From Streptomyces sp. CBMA123 (GTDB lineage Bacteria > Actinomycetota > Actinomycetes > Streptomycetales > Streptomycetaceae), in NCBI RefSeq assembly GCF_014596465.1, contig NZ_MECK01000457.1:1-45738 (forward strand): 45,738 nucleotides of DNA, in the 5' to 3' direction. The notes beneath the pieces are model-generated. The model was not told the DNA's origin and searched no databases. It saw nothing but the letters and a program-made list of their open reading frames with translations. The position numbers were made by a program, and so were the translations under genes. Positions 39,469-45,738 of the stretch are shown piece after piece; position 1 is the first letter of the stretch, and the number at the start of each line of letters is the position of its first letter.

Positions 39469-40935
39469 ATGGGCGATCTCACGACCGAACGTTCGAGTGC
39501 GACCGGCACCGCCCCCGTTCTGGTGGCCTCCAACCGGGGACCGGTGTCCTTCAGCACCGCCGACGACGGCACGCTGACCCTGCGCCGCGGCGGCGGAGGC
39601 CTGGTCTCCGGCCTGTCCGCGATCGACGACCCCACCGCCGTCTGGGTCTGCGCCGCACTCAACGACGCCGACCGCAGAGCCGCCCGGGAAGCCCCCGACG
39701 GCCGCCTCGACCTCGCCGGGCACGAGGTCGGCGGCCAGGCCGTCCGGATGCTCGACATCGACCCCCAGACCTTCGCCCACGCCTACAACGGCGTCGCCAA
39801 CTCCACCCTCTGGTTCGTCCACCACCTGCTCTACGCGACCCCCACCGCGCCCTCCTTCGACGCCGGCTTCCGCACCGAATGGGCCGCCTACCAGGCGTAC
39901 AACACCGCCTTCGCCGACGCCCTCGCCACCGAAGCCGCCCCGAACGCCGCGGTCCTGGTGCAGGACTACCACCTGTCCCTCACCCCGGCCCTGCTCCGCG
40001 CGGCCCGCCCCGACCTGCGGATCGGCCACTTCTCCCACACCCCCTGGGCCCCGCCCGAGTACTACCGGCTACTCCCCGACGACGTCGCCCGGGCCGTCCT
40101 GACCGGCATCCTCGGCGCCGACCGGGCCGGCTTCCTCACCGAACGCTGGGCCCGCGCCTTCGCCGCCTGCTGCGCCGACCTGCTCGGCGCCACCGTCGAC
40201 CACGAGGCACTCACCGTCACCCACGAGGGCCGCACCACCCACCTCGGCGTCCACGCCCTCGGCGCCGACGCCGACTTCCTGCGCGACCGCGCCCACCGCC
40301 CCGACGTGGACGAACGCCTCACCGCCCTCCGTACGGCCGTCGGCGACCGCCGCACCATCGTCCGGGTCGACCGCACCGAGCTGAGCAAGAACATCGTCCG
40401 CGGCCTCCAGGCCTACCGGCACCTGCTCCGCACCCGCCCCGAATGGCACGACCGGGTGGTGCACATCGCCTTCGCCTACCCGTCCCGCACCGACCTCGCC
40501 GAGTACCGCGACTACACCGCCGCGGTCCAGCGGCTCGCCGACGAGATCGACACCGAGTTCGCCACCCCCACCTGGCAACCCCTGATCCTGCACGTCAACG
40601 ACGACTTCCCGCGCTCCCTCGCCGCCTACCGCCTCGCCGACGTGGCCCTGGTCAACCCGATCCGGGACGGCATGAACCTGGTCGCCAAGGAAGTCCCCGT
40701 CGTCTCCGACCACGGCTGCGCCCTCGTCCTCTCCCGCGAGGCCGGCGCCCACGCCGAACTCAAGGACGACGCCCTCACCGTCAACCCCTACGACGTCATC
40801 GCCACCGCCGAGGCCCTGCACACCGGCCTCATCATGAGCCCGGAGGAGCGCGCCGACCGCACCAAGCGCCTCGCCGCGGCGGCCACCGCGCTCCCCCCGC
40901 AGCAGTGGTTCCTCGACCAGCTCAACGCCCTCTGA
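39469..40935 (+). CDS. otsA: Trehalose-6-phosphate synthase
   Basis: From the ATG at 39469 the protein has 488 residues and the GT20 layout: VLVASNRGPVSF at the start, RRGGGGLVSGLSAI, TLWFVHHLLYAT, VLVQDYHLSLTPALLR, HFSHTPWAPPEYYRLLP, VDRTELSKNIVRGLQAY, VALVNPIRDGMNLVAKE and CALVLSREAGAHAEL. It joins UDP- or GDP-glucose to glucose-6-phosphate. No ribosome-binding site precedes the ATG; the 42 bases between the palindromic repeat and the ATG must hold the promoter unless it is read from gpgS. OtsB is convergent, one base after the stop. Confidence 0.95.
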   Translation: MGDLTTERSSATGTAPVLVASNRGPVSFSTADDGTLTLRRGGGGLVSGLSAIDDPTAVWVCAALNDADRRAAREAPDGRLDLAGHEVGGQAVRMLDIDPQTFAHAYNGVANSTLWFVHHLLYATPTAPSFDAGFRTEWAAYQAYNTAFADALATEAAPNAAVLVQDYHLSLTPALLRAARPDLRIGHFSHTPWAPPEYYRLLPDDVARAVLTGILGADRAGFLTERWARAFAACCADLLGATVDHEALTVTHEGRTTHLGVHALGADADFLRDRAHRPDVDERLTALRTAVGDRRTIVRVDRTELSKNIVRGLQAYRHLLRTRPEWHDRVVHIAFAYPSRTDLAEYRDYTAAVQRLADEIDTEFATPTWQPLILHVNDDFPRSLAAYRLADVALVNPIRDGMNLVAKEVPVVSDHGCALVLSREAGAHAELKDDALTVNPYDVIATAEALHTGLIMSPEERADRTKRLAAAATALPPQQWFLDQLNAL

Positions 40936-40936
40936 C

Positions 40937-41776
40937 TCAGGCCGCGCCGAGCGCCTCCCCCAGGGCCGTCAACAACTCCACCACGCCCTCGGGCCCGTCG
41001 ACCACCAGATCCGCCCGGTCGGCGAGCTCGCGCACCGGCGCGTCCCCCACCGCCCCGGCGCACACCAACAGCCCGGCCAACCCCTCCCCCCGCAGCTTCT
41101 CCACCGCCGCGAAGGCCGCCACGTCCCCCAGGTCGTCCCCCGCATACAGCACCGAACGGGCACCGCGCTCCCGCAGGAACCCAGTCAGCGCCGCCCCCTT
41201 GTCCACCCCCGGCGGCCGCAGCTCCAGCACCAGCCGCCCGGGCTCCACCACCAGCCCGTACTCGGCCGCCAACTCCCCCACCGGCGCCCGCAACGACTCC
41301 AGCGCCCGCTCCGGATCCCCCGTCCGCCGGGTGTGCACCGCCACCGAGCGCCCCTTGTCCTCCACCCACGTCCCCTCGGGCGCCCCCACCCGCTCCAACA
41401 CCCCCGGCAACGCCGCCCGCACCCCCGCCACCCCCGGATGCACCTCCGGCGCCGTCACCACACCCCCCTCCCACCGCTCGGCCCCGTAGTGCCCCAGCAC
41501 CACCAGCCCCGGCACCTCGGCAAACCCCCCGTACTCCGCCGCCAACCCCGCCGGCCGCCCCGTCACCACAACCACGGCCCCCACCCGGGACGCCAGCCCC
41601 CGCAACGCCCCCACCACCCCCGGATGCGCCCGCGCCCGCGAGGGATCCGCCACGATCGGCGCCAACGTCCCATCGAAGTCCAAGGCCACCACCGCATCCC
41701 CCGGCGCCGCCAGGATCGCCCGCAACCCATCCCGCCCGGCACCCGTGGCCGGCACACCCATCTCGTCAAGACCCAT
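40937..41776 (-). CDS. otsB: Trehalose-6-phosphate phosphatase
   Basis: The HAD-type phosphatase removes phosphate from trehalose-6-phosphate. Motif I is ALDFDGTLAPIVADPSRAR (nucleophile Asp), motif II VVVTGRPAG, and motif IV LYAGDDLGDVAAF; LVLELRPPGVDKGAALTGFL carries the conserved Lys. I choose the ATG at 41776 (279 residues); ATGs at 41761 and 41788 are equally in frame and the ribosome-binding sites do not decide. It is unusual that otsA and otsB converge rather than form an operon; only one base separates their stops, so one transcript may oppose the other. Confidence 0.93.
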   Translation of the reverse strand: MGLDEMGVPATGAGRDGLRAILAAPGDAVVALDFDGTLAPIVADPSRARAHPGVVGALRGLASRVGAVVVVTGRPAGLAAEYGGFAEVPGLVVLGHYGAERWEGGVVTAPEVHPGVAGVRAALPGVLERVGAPEGTWVEDKGRSVAVHTRRTGDPERALESLRAPVGELAAEYGLVVEPGRLVLELRPPGVDKGAALTGFLRERGARSVLYAGDDLGDVAAFAAVEKLRGEGLAGLLVCAGAVGDAPVRELADRADLVVDGPEGVVELLTALGEALGAA

Positions 41777-42159
41777 ACAGAGGCCCATACCCCCAACCCA
41801 CGCCAGACCACCACCCCGCGGGCGCGCAGGGCGAAAGCCCGCGCGCCCACAACACCCCCAAACCCCCCACCCGCACCCACCCCCAGCACCCCCACCTCCC
41901 CCACCCGCACCCGCACCCCTCCCCCACCCACCCACCCCCTCCTCACCAGGCGAGAGGGACGCGCTGCGGGAGGGGGCGGCGCAGGGGGTGGCTGCGGAGA
42001 GGGGCGTGACGGGTGATTTTCAGACTGCCAACGGCGCCCAGCCCCCCACCCACAGAGTCGGCAGTCGGAAAATCATCCAGCCCCCGGAGCGGCCACCCCC
42101 GGAGCCGCCCCCGGCACCCACCCTCCCGAGAGCCCCCCGAACGAACGAAGACCCCCGCG
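41777..42159. other. Intergenic region, 383 bp, C-rich tract and palindrome
   Basis: The left part (about 41850-41950) is a C-rich low-complexity strand of CCCACCC and CCCCCA units, weak coding evidence on either side. The right part has the inverted repeat at 42011-42078. No gene is seen. Confidence 0.6.
42011..42078. repeat. 22-bp inverted repeat, hairpin-forming
   Basis: Arms 42011-42032 and 42057-42078 are inverted copies at 19 of 22 positions (GATTTTC-A-GACTGCC against its complement), with a C-rich 24-base loop. AAAATC/GATTTT at the base is AT-rich for this genome. It could terminate the DUF3263 gene or be a small repeat element. Confidence 0.6.
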
Positions 42160-42396
42160 TCAACGCACCCCCCGCCGCCCCTCCCGAACCCGCCGCAACC
42201 GATTCACCAACACCGGCGCGAACGCCAACGCCTCCTCCCGGTCCAGCAACCCGTTCAGCACCTGGTAGTACCGCGTGGAGGAGAGCCCCAGCTCCTCCCG
42301 GATCGCCCGCTCCTTGGCCCCCGCCGTCCGCCACTGCCGCCCCTCCAGCGCCAGCACCGCCCGGTCCCGCTCACTGAGCCCACTCAGCTCACCCAC
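42160..42396 (-). CDS. DUF3263 protein
   Basis: The GTG at 42396 has AGGAGGT upstream, so this start is well fixed. The 78-residue protein fits the DUF3263 family of actinobacteria: LSERDRAVLALEGRQWRTAGAKERAIREELGLSSTRYYQVLNGLLDREEALAFAPVLVNRLRRVR. The core is a helix-turn-helix-like pair (AGAKERAIREELGLSSTRYYQVLNGLL), which suggests DNA binding, perhaps as a sigma-like or regulatory protein. No role is established. It stands alone beside the cupin gene, divergent from it. Confidence 0.92.
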   Translation of the reverse strand: MGELSGLSERDRAVLALEGRQWRTAGAKERAIREELGLSSTRYYQVLNGLLDREEALAFAPVLVNRLRRVREGRRGVR

Positions 42397-42488
42397 GACA
42401 ACACCTCCTACGAAGTGTCATTCTCGGCCGCACCCCCGACACACTCTGCCCCCCACCCCGGTGCCCCCGCCCGACTAGCGTCACCCCC

Positions 42489-42851
42489 ATGACCACGCCG
42501 ATGACCACGCCGAGCTTCACCGTCCACATCCCCGCCGCCGACCTCGACCCGGAGCCGCTCGACCCGTCCCAGATCGTCTCCGGCACCCCCGAGGTCACCG
42601 GGAAGGTCCTCTCCGAGTCCCCCGACGGCCGCCAGCTGCGCGGTCTGTGGCAGATCACCCCGGGCGTGGTCACCGACGTGGAGGCCGACGAGATGTTCGT
42701 GGTGCTGAGCGGCCGGGCCACCATCGAGGTCGAGGGCGGCCCGACCCTGACCGTCGGCCCCGGCGACTGCGCTGTCCTGCGCGAGGGCGACCGCACCACC
42801 TGGACGGTCCACGAGACCCTCCGCAAGGCCTACGCGATCACCCTCCCCTGA
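42489..42851 (+). CDS. Cupin-domain protein
   Basis: The 120-residue protein is a single small cupin of the DUF861 type: GRQLRGLWQITPGVVTDVEADEMFVVLSGRATIEVEGGPTLTVGPGDCAVLREGDRTTWTVHETLRKAY. The usual metal-binding His residues of the first motif are missing (TDVEADEMF), with Glu and Asp instead, and one His in TVHET remains. Related proteins include ureidoglycine aminohydrolase-like cupins and epimerase-like binders. Function cannot be assigned. It is between a DUF3263 gene and the sugar-binding lipoprotein gene, convergent with the latter. Confidence 0.88.
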   Translation: MTTPMTTPSFTVHIPAADLDPEPLDPSQIVSGTPEVTGKVLSESPDGRQLRGLWQITPGVVTDVEADEMFVVLSGRATIEVEGGPTLTVGPGDCAVLREGDRTTWTVHETLRKAYAITLP

Positions 42852-42909
42852 GCCGACGAAGCCCCCGCCCCCGCAAAGACCCCCGCCTCCGCCCCCGCGA
42901 AGACCCCCC

Positions 42910-42939
42910 GCCCGGGTCCTACTGCTTCCGGACCCGGGC
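42910..42939. terminator. Terminator overlapping the sugar-binding-protein gene end
   Basis: GCCCGGGTCC (42910-42919) and GGACCCGGGC (42930-42939) pair perfectly around a ten-base loop that holds the stop codon of the minus-strand gene. Confidence 0.8.
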
Positions 42940-44202
42940 CGCCTCCTTCATCGCCGCATCCTGGAGCCCGCCGAGCACCTGCTTCGGGTCCCCGGTCACC
43001 GCCTGCCCGATCCCCGCCTTGATCCGGTTGCTGACCTCGCCCCAGGCCGGGTCCCCGAACGGGTAGAAGCTGGCGTTGGTCAGCCCGACCGTGAACTGCT
43101 TGAGGTCCTCGTGCTTGGGGTCCGAGGACATCTGGCTGAAGGCGTCCTGGGTCACCGGCAGCAGGTTGTACTGCTCGTCGAACTTCAGCTGGTAGTCCTT
43201 GGTGTAGACGAAGGACAGGAACTTCTTGATCTCGTTCTTGTGCCCGTTGGCCTTGAACGCCATCATCCAGTCCGCGACGCCGAGGCTCCCGGTCTTCCCC
43301 AGGCCGTCCTTGCGCGGGATCGGCGCCGTCCCGAAGTCGATCTTCCCGGCGGACGCCAACCGCAGCAGCGTCGGGTGCCCGTTGAGCATCGCGACCTTCC
43401 CGGAGGCGAAGTCCTGGAACACCGGCGTGCGGTTCATCTTGCCTGGGTCCGGGTACGTCAGCCCGGTGCTGACCAGGTTGTTCTTCAGCCAGCTGAAGGT
43501 CGCCTGGTTCTGGTCGCTGTCGATGGTGTAGTTGCCGACGTCGTCCGAGAGCGAGCCGCCCCCGCTCAGCGTCCACAGCATCGACTCGGCCGGCGCCTCC
43601 TCCGGCCCCAGCGGGAGCCCGTACGGGGTCACCCCCGGAACCTTGGCCTTGATCTTCTCGGCCGCCGCCTTCAGCTCGTTCCAGGTGGTCGGCGGCTGCG
43701 AGATCCCCGCCTGCCGGAAGACCGCCTTGTTGTAGAAGAGCACCCGCGAGGAGGACACGAAGGGGATCCCGTACTGGGTGCCCAGCACCTGCCCGGCGTG
43801 CGAGAAGTTGTCCATGAACTTGGCCTGGGTGTCCATGGAGAGCACGTCCGCGGCCGCGTACAGCCGGTCCGCCGCGACCTGTTCGGCGAAGCCGCCGGTC
43901 TGCAGCAGGTCGGGGGACTTCCCGGCCGCGATCATGTCGTCGACCTTCTTGCCGATGTCGGTCCAGCTGTCGACCTCGACCTGGACCTTGATCCCGGGGT
44001 TGGCGGCCTCGAAGGCCTTGGAGACCTCGTCCCAGTAGTGCTTGGAGCTGGTCTCGGCGTTCTCCCCGTAGTCCGCGGCGACCAGTTTGAGCGTGACCGG
44101 CCCGTCGCCCTGCCCGCTGCACGCGCTGACCGTGGTGAGCACCAGTGCTCCGGCCAGTGCCGTTCCGAGCACACGGATGGAAACGTGGGCGCGCCTGTCC
44201 AA
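42919..44202 (-). CDS. Sugar ABC transporter substrate-binding lipoprotein
   Basis: The TTG at 44202 is the best start; it gives a positive N-region (DRRAHVSIR), a hydrophobic core (VLGTALAGALVLTTV) and a lipobox ending at Cys28 (VSAC), total 427 residues. A family 1 extracellular solute-binding fold follows: AFEAANPGIKVQVEVDSWTDIGKKVDDMIAAGKSPDLLQTGGFAEQ, FYNKAVFRQAGISQPPTTWNEL, YPFGDPAWGEV. It binds an oligosaccharide or amino sugar outside the cell and hands it to an ABC permease not coded here. It is divergent from nagK, and a DasR-like site (44286-44301) lies in between, so an amino-sugar ligand is likely but unproven. Confidence 0.9.
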   Translation of the reverse strand: MDRRAHVSIRVLGTALAGALVLTTVSACSGQGDGPVTLKLVAADYGENAETSSKHYWDEVSKAFEAANPGIKVQVEVDSWTDIGKKVDDMIAAGKSPDLLQTGGFAEQVAADRLYAAADVLSMDTQAKFMDNFSHAGQVLGTQYGIPFVSSSRVLFYNKAVFRQAGISQPPTTWNELKAAAEKIKAKVPGVTPYGLPLGPEEAPAESMLWTLSGGGSLSDDVGNYTIDSDQNQATFSWLKNNLVSTGLTYPDPGKMNRTPVFQDFASGKVAMLNGHPTLLRLASAGKIDFGTAPIPRKDGLGKTGSLGVADWMMAFKANGHKNEIKKFLSFVYTKDYQLKFDEQYNLLPVTQDAFSQMSSDPKHEDLKQFTVGLTNASFYPFGDPAWGEVSNRIKAGIGQAVTGDPKQVLGGLQDAAMKEAARVRKQ

Positions 44203-44285
44203 CGCGGGTACCGCCTTCAGGGGGAACTACGGCCGGACGAGGGAATCCGGCAGGGGGGAGCGCCACACTGCCAAACCGCTCGCCC

Positions 44286-44301
44286 ATTGGTCCACACCAC
44301 T
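44286..44301. promoter_or_regulatory. DasR-like site (dre), sugar-binding-protein side
   Basis: ATTGGTCCACACCACT matches the dre consensus ACTGGTCTAGACCAGT at 12 of 16 positions with a clear TGGT-ACCA core. It is about 85 bases upstream of the sugar-binding-protein gene. Confidence 0.6.
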
Positions 44302-44437
44302 CGGGCCCACCTGCCGAGTAGTTACCGAAGTGCCCGGGTTCGTTGCACGATGCGCAACAGCCGGTGAACGGAACCCCGGCCGGGCCCCTCGGCACAGAGC
44401 TCCGCACACCCCCCGCAGCCGAGACAAAGCTCACCCA

Positions 44438-44453
44438 GCAGGACCAGACCAAT
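44438..44453. promoter_or_regulatory. Weak DasR-like site
   Basis: GCAGGACCAGACCAAT matches the dre consensus at 11 of 16 positions. It lies 22 bases, two DNA turns, before the stronger site next to nagK. Confidence 0.4.
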
Positions 44454-44459
44454 CCGACA

Positions 44460-44475
44460 ACTGGACTAGACCTCT
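44460..44475. promoter_or_regulatory. DasR-like site (dre) in front of nagK
   Basis: ACTGGACTAGACCTCT matches the dre consensus at 13 of 16 positions and ends 28 bases before the nagK start. DasR, a GntR-family repressor, is released by glucosamine-6-phosphate, the product of NagA. Confidence 0.75.
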
Positions 44476-44503
44476 TCGACCCGACCAAGGGAAACTGTCC
44501 CCC

Positions 44504-45463
44504 GTGAAGCACGTCATCGCACTCGATGTAGGCGGCACCGGCATGAAGGCCGCGCTGCTCGCCCAGGACGGCTCCGTGCTGTTCGAAGCACGCCGACCGA
44601 CCGGGCGGGAACACGGCACCGACGCCGTGGTCGCCGCCATCCTCGACTTCGCCGCCGACCTGGCCGACGAGGGCCGCGCCCGCTTCGGCGCCGCCCCGCT
44701 GGCAGCCGGCGTGGCCGTGCCCGGCACGATCGACGAGAAGAACGGGATCGCGGTCTTCTCGGCCAACCTCGGCTGGCGCGACCTCCCGCTGCGCAAGCTG
44801 CTCGGCGAGCGCCTGGCCGACCCCGCCGACGGCACCCGCGGCGCCGCGATGCCGGTGGCCCTCGGCCACGACGTGCGGTCCGGCGGCCTCGCCGAGGGCC
44901 GGCTGGGCGCGGGCCGCGGCGTCGACCGCTTCCTGTTCATCGCCCTGGGCACCGGCATCGCCGGCGCCATCGGCATCAACGGCCGGATCGAGGCCGGCGC
45001 GCACGGCTACGGCGGCGAGATCGGTCACGTGGTGGTCCGCCCCGGCGGGCCGACGTGCGGCTGCGGCGCCCGCGGCTGCCTGGAGACGCTGGCCTCCGCC
45101 TCCGCCGTCTCCCGCGCCTGGGCCGAGGCCAGCGGCGACCCCGACGCCGACGCGGCATCCTGCGCCGCCGCGGTGGACGCCGGGGACGACCGCGCCCGCG
45201 CGGTCTGGCAGACCGCGGTCGACGCCCTGGCCGACGGCATCGTGCTCGCCCAGAGCCTGCTCGACCCGTCCACGGTCGTCGTCGGCGGCGGACTGGCCGA
45301 GGCCGGCGACACGCTCTTCACCCCGCTGCGCGCGGCGGTCCAGGAGCGTCTGACCTTCCAGATGCCCCCGGAAGTCGTACCCGCCATGCTCAAAGACACC
45401 GCCGCGTCCCTGGGCGCGGGCCTGCTCGCCTGGGATCTGCTCTCGATGGAGGTGACCGCGTGA
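44504..45463 (+). CDS. nagK: ROK-family N-acetylglucosamine kinase
   Basis: The 319-residue cytoplasmic kinase begins at a GTG with AAGGGA upstream. ROK motifs are intact: ALDVGGTGMKAAL (phosphate-binding), VAVPGTIDEKNGIAVFSANLGWRDLPL, ALGTGIAGAIGINGRIEAGAHGYGGEIGHV (catalytic Asp/Glu region) and the zinc loop PTCGCGARGCLE. VVVGGGLAEAGDTL closes the ATP site. It phosphorylates GlcNAc to GlcNAc-6-phosphate, which NagA deacetylates; the GTGA overlap with nagA fits that. DasR-like sites precede it. Glucokinase is the alternative, but nagA argues against it. Confidence 0.92.
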   Translation: MKHVIALDVGGTGMKAALLAQDGSVLFEARRPTGREHGTDAVVAAILDFAADLADEGRARFGAAPLAAGVAVPGTIDEKNGIAVFSANLGWRDLPLRKLLGERLADPADGTRGAAMPVALGHDVRSGGLAEGRLGAGRGVDRFLFIALGTGIAGAIGINGRIEAGAHGYGGEIGHVVVRPGGPTCGCGARGCLETLASASAVSRAWAEASGDPDADAASCAAAVDAGDDRARAVWQTAVDALADGIVLAQSLLDPSTVVVGGGLAEAGDTLFTPLRAAVQERLTFQMPPEVVPAMLKDTAASLGAGLLAWDLLSMEVTA

Positions 45464-45738
45464 CCACCGCGGACCGTGACCGTACTGCCCTGTCCGGCGC
45501 CCGGCTCGTCCTGCCCGGCGGCGTCGTCGAGGGCTTCCGCCTCGCCGTCGAAGGGTCCCGGATCGCGGCCATCGCCTCCGGCGCCAACGGCGTCAACGGC
45601 GTCAACGGCGTCAACGGCGTCAACGGCGTCAACGGCACGAGCGGCGGGGAGACCGAGCCCGGCGACCTCGACCTGACCGGCCACACCGTCGTCCCCGGCT
45701 TCGTGGACCTGCACGTCCACGGCGGCGGCGGCGCCTCC
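45460..45738 (+). CDS. nagA: N-acetylglucosamine-6-phosphate deacetylase, N-terminal part
   Basis: The GTG at 45460 overlaps the nagK stop (GTGA). Only the first 93 residues are in the window. A small beta domain (ALSGARLVLPGGVVEGFRLAVEGSRIAAIA) precedes the barrel, which opens with GHTVVPGFVDLHVHGGGG, where His-x-His binds the metal. The enzyme removes acetate from GlcNAc-6-phosphate to give glucosamine-6-phosphate, the DasR ligand. Inside the beta domain is a run of Val-Asn-Gly repeats coded by a 9-base minisatellite. It sits in a surface loop and is unlikely to harm activity. The end lies outside the window. Confidence 0.93.
   Translation, partial: MTTADRDRTALSGARLVLPGGVVEGFRLAVEGSRIAAIASGANGVNGVNGVNGVNGVNGTSGGETEPGDLDLTGHTVVPGFVDLHVHGGGGAS
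45586..45636 (+). repeat. 9-bp minisatellite in nagA
   Basis: AACGGCGTC is repeated five times in tandem and followed by AACGGC. It is in frame and codes Asn-Gly-Val repeats, so unit gain or loss would keep the reading frame. Confidence 0.9.

Noticed and set aside
42867..42908. Imperfect 18-base direct repeat (GCCCCCGCRAAGACCCCC) between the cupin and sugar-binding-protein genes
   Set aside because: Low-complexity C-rich sequence explains it; no further structure supports a function.
44342..44358. GTTGC-N7-GCAAC dyad upstream of the sugar-binding protein
   Set aside because: It could be a LacI- or GntR-type operator, but it is short, has two mismatched pairs inside and fits no known consensus well.

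Overview
The window is high-GC actinobacterial chromosome with third codon positions almost all G or C. Gene content points to Streptomyces or a close relative such as Kitasatospora: the futalosine menaquinone pathway, a WhiJ-type XRE/DUF397/ATPase module, GlcNAc metabolism behind DasR-like sites, a CIRCE-controlled groEL standing alone, and an XPB-type helicase. The genus cannot be settled by reading alone. No tRNA, rRNA, CRISPR array, prophage or intact insertion sequence was seen. About 50 genes sit on both strands in short operons, many separated by strong bidirectional hairpins.

Layout. 1-1343: end of mqnB and mqnD. 1358-3108: cold-shock-domain protein, small membrane protein, HAD phosphatase. 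3171-7239: iron-siderophore ABC importer (two permeases, ATPase, lipoprotein) behind a palindrome like a DmdR/IdeR box. 7308-10285: AraC regulator / TIGR03086 protein and LysR regulator / SnoaL-like protein as divergent pairs. 10319-12376: WhiJ-like module. 12450-15241: secreted ricin-domain protein with a barrel-like C-terminal domain, and a carbon-nitrogen hydrolase. 15331-19770: fatty-acid desaturase, membrane Ser/Thr kinase, and a TetR regulator / alpha-beta hydrolase pair sharing a symmetric operator-promoter. 19815-22687: unknown protein, rhomboid-like membrane protein / TetR pair with two operators, Pro-rich membrane protein. 22917-27673: WYL-tailed helicase-associated protein and XPB helicase, with a small secreted protein gene between them. 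27699-33462: 53-residue protein, HelD-like ATPase, CutC, PadR plus membrane protein, HD-domain protein, Cys-containing unknown. 33585-35736: groEL with tandem CIRCE operators, and a CspA-type protein. 36311-37924: thrC-cysO behind a SAM-I riboswitch. 38222-41776: gpgS, otsA, otsB (glucosylglycerate and trehalose). 42160-45738: DUF3263 protein, cupin, sugar-binding lipoprotein, nagK and the start of nagA, with three DasR-like sites.

How they work together. Adjacent genes cover stress and compatible solutes (groEL, csp, gpgS, otsA, otsB), sulfur and amino-acid metabolism (thrC-cysO under SAM control), and amino-sugar use (binding protein, nagK, nagA under DasR-like sites). The points most worth following are the cysO product ending in Gly-Gly-Cys, the riboswitch joining thrC to cysO, two regulator promoters predicted to give leaderless mRNAs, a divergent rhomboid-like/TetR pair with matched palindromes, and a mobile-looking 175-bp palindromic repeat at the stop codon of gpgS.
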